Source: NORP240 sp965222175 (lineage in GTDB: Bacteria > Pseudomonadota > Gammaproteobacteria > Pseudomonadales > Pseudohongiellaceae). From it: a DNA stretch of 64,000 nt. The translations under genes and the position numbers were made by a program. The notes beneath the pieces are model-generated. The model did not search any database, was not told the DNA's origin, and saw nothing but the letters and a program-made list of their open reading frames with translations. Within the stretch, counting starts at the first letter, position 1, and each line of letters opens with the position of its first letter. Shown one piece after another: positions 61,083 through 64,000 of this stretch. The DNA lies in contig OZ244938.1 in assembly GCA_965222175.1 (NCBI GenBank), positions 2,294,001 through 2,358,000 on the forward strand. The letters are read 5' to 3'.

Positions 61083-62549
61083 TCAATTTGCCTGGGGGTA
61101 TACCTGGTAGGTGACTCCCGCCATCCGGTAAACACAACGCGCCACCTGGCAGCAATAGCCGAACTCATTGTCGTACCACAGGTACAGAACGCAATTTTTG
61201 CCATCGACGATGGTCGCATTGGAGTCCACTATTGCCGCCTCACGTGAACCGACGAAGTCACTGGATACCGCGTCCGGGTCATTGGTATAACTGATCTGCA
61301 TCTGCAGGTCAGAGTGCAGGGCTATCTTGCGCAAAAACTCGTTGAGTTCGTCCTTGGTGGTTTGCTTCTCCAGGTTCAGCATCAATATGGCCATGGAAAC
61401 GTTGGGAATCGGCACGCGAACCGCGTTTCCGGTCAGCTTGCCCTGCAGTTCGGGCACCACCTTGACAACGGCCTTGGCGGCACCGGTTTCCGTCAGCACC
61501 ATGTTCAACGCCGCACTGCGGCCCCGCCGGGTACCCTTGTGGTAATTATCGATGAGGTTCTGGTCGTTGGTGTAGGCGTGCACGGTTTCCACGTGCCCGC
61601 TGCTGATGCCGAACTTGTCCTGGACCACCCGCAGAACCGGGGCGATGGCATTGGTGGTACACGAAGCTGCGGTGACGATTTTATCGTCACGGCCGATTTC
61701 GCTGTCGTTAATGCCGTAGACTATGTTCTTCAGGTCCCCCTTGCCGGGTGCCGTCAGCATTACCTTGGCTGCCCCCCTGGCCTTCAGATGCAGCAACAGG
61801 CCCTGTTCATCCCGCCATTTTCCGGTATTGTCGATAATCAGCGCATCATCGATACCATACTGGGTGTAATCTATCTCCTCCGGGCTGTTGGCGTAGATCA
61901 CCTTGATCACGTTGCCATTGGCAATCAGGCAATTGTTTTCCGCATCTACCCGCAGTGTGCCCTGAAAAGCGCCGTGCACCGAATCGTTGGTAAACAGTCC
62001 GGCCCGCTTTTCCAGGTCTCCCGGCTGTCCGGGGCGCACCACGACGGCCTTCAGTCGCAGCACCTCTCCGGTACTGGTTCGCTCTACCAGCAGCCTTGCC
62101 ATAAGCCGGCCGATACGGCCGAATCCGTAAAGAACCACGTCCTGGGGTTTGTCGATGGGCAGAGCCTTGTTGCCGTCCAGATATCCCAGTTCCTCGTTGA
62201 CAAAGGCGTCAACGTCCACGGCGTCCGCGCCTTTTGCCTCCAGCTGATCCATGTAACGCACGGTCAGCTTGCCCAGGTCGATCTGGGCATGCCAGAGGTC
62301 AAGCTTGGCCAGCGCCATCAATACCGGGTGCGTTTCGAACTCGGACATCTCGTTCATTTCCACCTGGCGGACGTAGCGGTGACTTTTCATGATAAATGTC
62401 ACTGAACGGTTGTGCAGTGGCCTGCCGTAAATGAATATTCCAACATCGCGCTGACTGAACAGTCGTCCGATTACCGGGATCATTTCCTGGACCAGCGCTT
62501 CACGCTGTTTCCAGTCGGCAAAATAGTCATCTACACTGGGTCGTTCCAC
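61083..62549 (-). CDS. gap: Glyceraldehyde-3-phosphate dehydrogenase, long form
   Basis: NAD(P)-dependent oxidation of glyceraldehyde-3-phosphate in glycolysis/gluconeogenesis. 488 residues, about 140 longer than E. coli GapA because of an N-terminal helical extension (about 1-135). The Rossmann motif is 'YGFGRIGRLMARLL' (141-154) and the catalytic Cys297 is in 'AASCTTNAIAPVL'; 'WYDNEFGYCCQVAR' is near the end. Long GAPDHs of this type beside mfd are known from Pseudomonas. GTG start at 62549 with AGGTG five bases upstream. Divergent from mfd. Confidence 0.95.
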   Translation of the reverse strand: MERPSVDDYFADWKQREALVQEMIPVIGRLFSQRDVGIFIYGRPLHNRSVTFIMKSHRYVRQVEMNEMSEFETHPVLMALAKLDLWHAQIDLGKLTVRYMDQLEAKGADAVDVDAFVNEELGYLDGNKALPIDKPQDVVLYGFGRIGRLMARLLVERTSTGEVLRLKAVVVRPGQPGDLEKRAGLFTNDSVHGAFQGTLRVDAENNCLIANGNVIKVIYANSPEEIDYTQYGIDDALIIDNTGKWRDEQGLLLHLKARGAAKVMLTAPGKGDLKNIVYGINDSEIGRDDKIVTAASCTTNAIAPVLRVVQDKFGISSGHVETVHAYTNDQNLIDNYHKGTRRGRSAALNMVLTETGAAKAVVKVVPELQGKLTGNAVRVPIPNVSMAILMLNLEKQTTKDELNEFLRKIALHSDLQMQISYTNDPDAVSSDFVGSREAAIVDSNATIVDGKNCVLYLWYDNEFGYCCQVARCVYRMAGVTYQVYPQAN

Positions 62550-62587
62550 AATAGCACCTGTTTTTCGGGATGTTTTTCTGGATCGCT

Positions 62588-62616
62588 ATTATCTTGCGAA
62601 TACTGCACCGGCGCAA
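62588..62616 (-). promoter_or_regulatory. Candidate sigma-70 promoter of gap
   Basis: On the minus strand: TTGCGC (-35, four of six matches), 17-base spacer, GATAAT (-10, five of six). It would give a 5' leader of about 30 bases before the GTG at 62549. Judged by eye only. Confidence 0.45.
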
Positions 62617-62690
62617 TAGAGGGTCTTGATCTGGACACTGCTGCCACCTGCCTTGCGGGCCCTGACCAACCACTGACCGATTTTTTGCGC

Positions 62691-62696
62691 TACAAT
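62691..62696 (+). promoter_or_regulatory. Candidate -10 box of mfd
   Basis: TACAAT, 34 bases upstream of the mfd ATG, follows a T-tract. No good -35 box is found 16-18 bases upstream, so this is weak. Confidence 0.28.
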
Positions 62697-62730
62697 TCCG
62701 CCCTTTTTCGTGCATCAGGATTTGAGCCGG

Positions 62731-64000
62731 ATGAAGTCCCACGCCGATATCTTCAAGCCCCCCCTGCCAGGTGACAGCGGCTCCGTGCTGCCGTGGACCA
62801 ATCTGCCTGGCCTGGCTGCCAGCCTGGCAATCAGTTCGGCGGCAATGGAATCCCCGGGACCCCTGCTGGTGGTCACCAGCAACAACGAGCAGGCCGAACA
62901 GCTGCGCCGCGAACTCGGCTTTTTCTGCCCATCCGGGGACACCCCGCTGCTGAGTTTTCCGGACTGGGAAACGCTCCCCTACGATAATTTTTCCGCGCAC
63001 CAGGATATTATTTCCGATCGGCTGAATGCACTTTACCGACTTCCCGGACTGGCGCGGGGCATCCTGGTGGTGTCGTTTACCGGCCTTATGCACAGGCTGC
63101 CGCCCCGTCAATACATCGCCGGGTCCAGCCTGGTGCTGGAATGTGGTCAGCAATTCGACACGGAGGCCATGCGCCGAAATCTGCTGCACGCCGGGTACCA
63201 GCACGTCGAGGCAGTCTACGACCATGGTGAGTTTGCTGTACGCGGCTCCATCATGGATATTTTCCCCATGGGCAGCAACCTGCCCTACCGTATTGACCTG
63301 CTGGACGATGAAATCGAAACCCTGCGGCCCTTTGATCCCGAGACCCAGCGTTCTCTCGGCGAAGTTGATTCCATCAGGCTGCTGCCCGGCAAGGAATTTC
63401 CTCTCAACGACGCGGGGATTCAACAATTCCGCACCAGGTTTCGGGAAAGGTTCGACGTCGACACGCGAAGCTGCCCGCTTTACCAGGATGTCAGCGACGG
63501 CATTGCTTCACCCGGTCTTGAGTACTACCTGGACCTGTTCTTCGACCAGCTGGCCAGCCTATTCGACTACCTGCCGGACAATACGACGGTGGTCAGAATG
63601 GGAGACCTGGCAGCTTCTGGCGAGGCTTTCTGGAATGAGATCAAGACCCGCTACCAGGACCGCCAGATAGACAAATACCGGCCGATTCTGGCACCCGGGG
63701 AGGTTTTCCTGCCTGTCAGCGAGGTTTTCGCGGCCCTCGGCAATCTGCCCTCGGTGGCGATTCACGAGGAGGCAGCCGCCGGCGACAAAGGCTGTCGATT
63801 CGCTACCCGCTTCCTGCCTGACCTTGCCATCAACGCCAAGCTGCAGGAGCCCCTGGGCAGACTGCGGGAATTTATCGATCAGCTGTCGGACAGCAAGGTC
63901 CTGTTCTGCGCAGAATCAGCCGGTCGTCGGGAAACCCTGCTGGAACTGTTTCGCACCATCGACCTGCAACCCCGGCCGGTAACCTCGTGGCCGGAATTTA
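62731..64000 (+). CDS. mfd: Transcription-repair coupling factor, N-terminal part (runs off window)
   Basis: The ATG at 62731, with AGGA ten bases upstream, opens a frame that stays open to the window end (423 codons). The start is 'MKSHADIFKPPLPGDSG' and the frame includes 'LLSFPDWETLPYDNFSAHQD', 'IISDRLNALYRLP', 'VRGSIMDIFPMGSNLPYRID' and 'DEIETLRPFDPETQRS', the UvrB-homology module of Mfd that recruits UvrA. The RNA-polymerase-binding and helicase domains lie beyond the window. Mfd displaces stalled RNA polymerase and brings in excision repair. Confidence 0.95.
   Translation, partial: MKSHADIFKPPLPGDSGSVLPWTNLPGLAASLAISSAAMESPGPLLVVTSNNEQAEQLRRELGFFCPSGDTPLLSFPDWETLPYDNFSAHQDIISDRLNALYRLPGLARGILVVSFTGLMHRLPPRQYIAGSSLVLECGQQFDTEAMRRNLLHAGYQHVEAVYDHGEFAVRGSIMDIFPMGSNLPYRIDLLDDEIETLRPFDPETQRSLGEVDSIRLLPGKEFPLNDAGIQQFRTRFRERFDVDTRSCPLYQDVSDGIASPGLEYYLDLFFDQLASLFDYLPDNTTVVRMGDLAASGEAFWNEIKTRYQDRQIDKYRPILAPGEVFLPVSEVFAALGNLPSVAIHEEAAAGDKGCRFATRFLPDLAINAKLQEPLGRLREFIDQLSDSKVLFCAESAGRRETLLELFRTIDLQPRPVTSWPEF

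Noticed and set aside
1..64000. tRNA, rRNA, CRISPR, insertion sequences, prophage, defence or biosynthetic islands
   Set aside because: I scanned the intergenic regions for T-loop-like sequences, regular spacers, terminal repeats and transposase-like frames and found none. All longer genes belong to core families or MoxR modules.

Overview
The window is a densely coded gammaproteobacterial chromosome segment made almost entirely of core genes. It has E. coli-type purF, folE, prmB, fimV, dedD/cvpA and mfd, a 13-gene nuo operon with fused nuoCD, and a complete Na+-NQR operon. Gene order resembles Pseudomonas and marine relatives: leuCD-asd-fimV-truA-trpF-...-accD-folC-dedD-cvpA-purF, and sthA / nqr-apbE / gap / mfd. 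A marine or halophilic member of the Pseudomonadales in the broad sense (for example Pseudohongiella/OM182-like) is my best guess, but this is inference. I see no rRNA, tRNA, CRISPR array, insertion sequence or prophage. Nearly everything from 7.3 to 62.5 kb is on the minus strand; folE is the only plus-strand gene there.

Layout: (1) 1-6.8 kb, plus strand: a MoxR ATPase (5' end outside the window), DUF58, DUF4381, BatA, BatB and BatD, followed by yciH/SUI1. (2) 7.3-8.7 kb, minus strand: two unrecognised membrane-anchored or exported proteins. (3) 9.0-13.1 kb, minus strand: a second MoxR-DUF58 pair with a TgpA-type transglutaminase. (4) 13.2-29.3 kb, minus strand: leuC-leuD-asd-fimV-truA-trpF-trpB-trpA-accD-folC-dedD-cvpA-purF, covering leucine, aspartate-family, tryptophan, fatty acid, folate and purine synthesis plus the cell-pole protein FimV. 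(5) 29.5-35.3 kb: aroC, prmB, folE (plus), a DUF4892/OmpA-like protein, a DUF4389 protein with a very long disordered tail, and gpsA. (6) 35.5-50.5 kb: nuoA-N, H+-translocating complex I. (7) 51.2-60.7 kb: a two-CBS protein, sthA, nqrM, apbE and nqrF-A, the Na+-pumping NADH:quinone reductase with its flavin transferase and maturation factor. (8) 61.1-64 kb: a long-form GAPDH, divergent from mfd, which runs off the window.

Functional reading: about 27 kb (35.5-62.5 kb) is an NAD(P)H economy block. It holds two different NADH:quinone oxidoreductases (proton- and sodium-coupled), the soluble transhydrogenase, and an NADH-producing GAPDH, with a small CBS-domain protein between them. The two facing MoxR/DUF58 clusters probably form two envelope-associated chaperone/protease-like assemblies.

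The features that depart most from family norms are: NqrB, with an extra perfect flavinylation-like motif beside a degenerate canonical one; AccD, with about 155 extra acidic residues; the DUF4389 protein with about 265 extra residues; hexanucleotide repeats inside the nuo operon; and an eight-G tract at the start of cvpA. I did not see a clearly new multi-gene system. All functional calls rest on reading motifs and on family knowledge; no database search was run.
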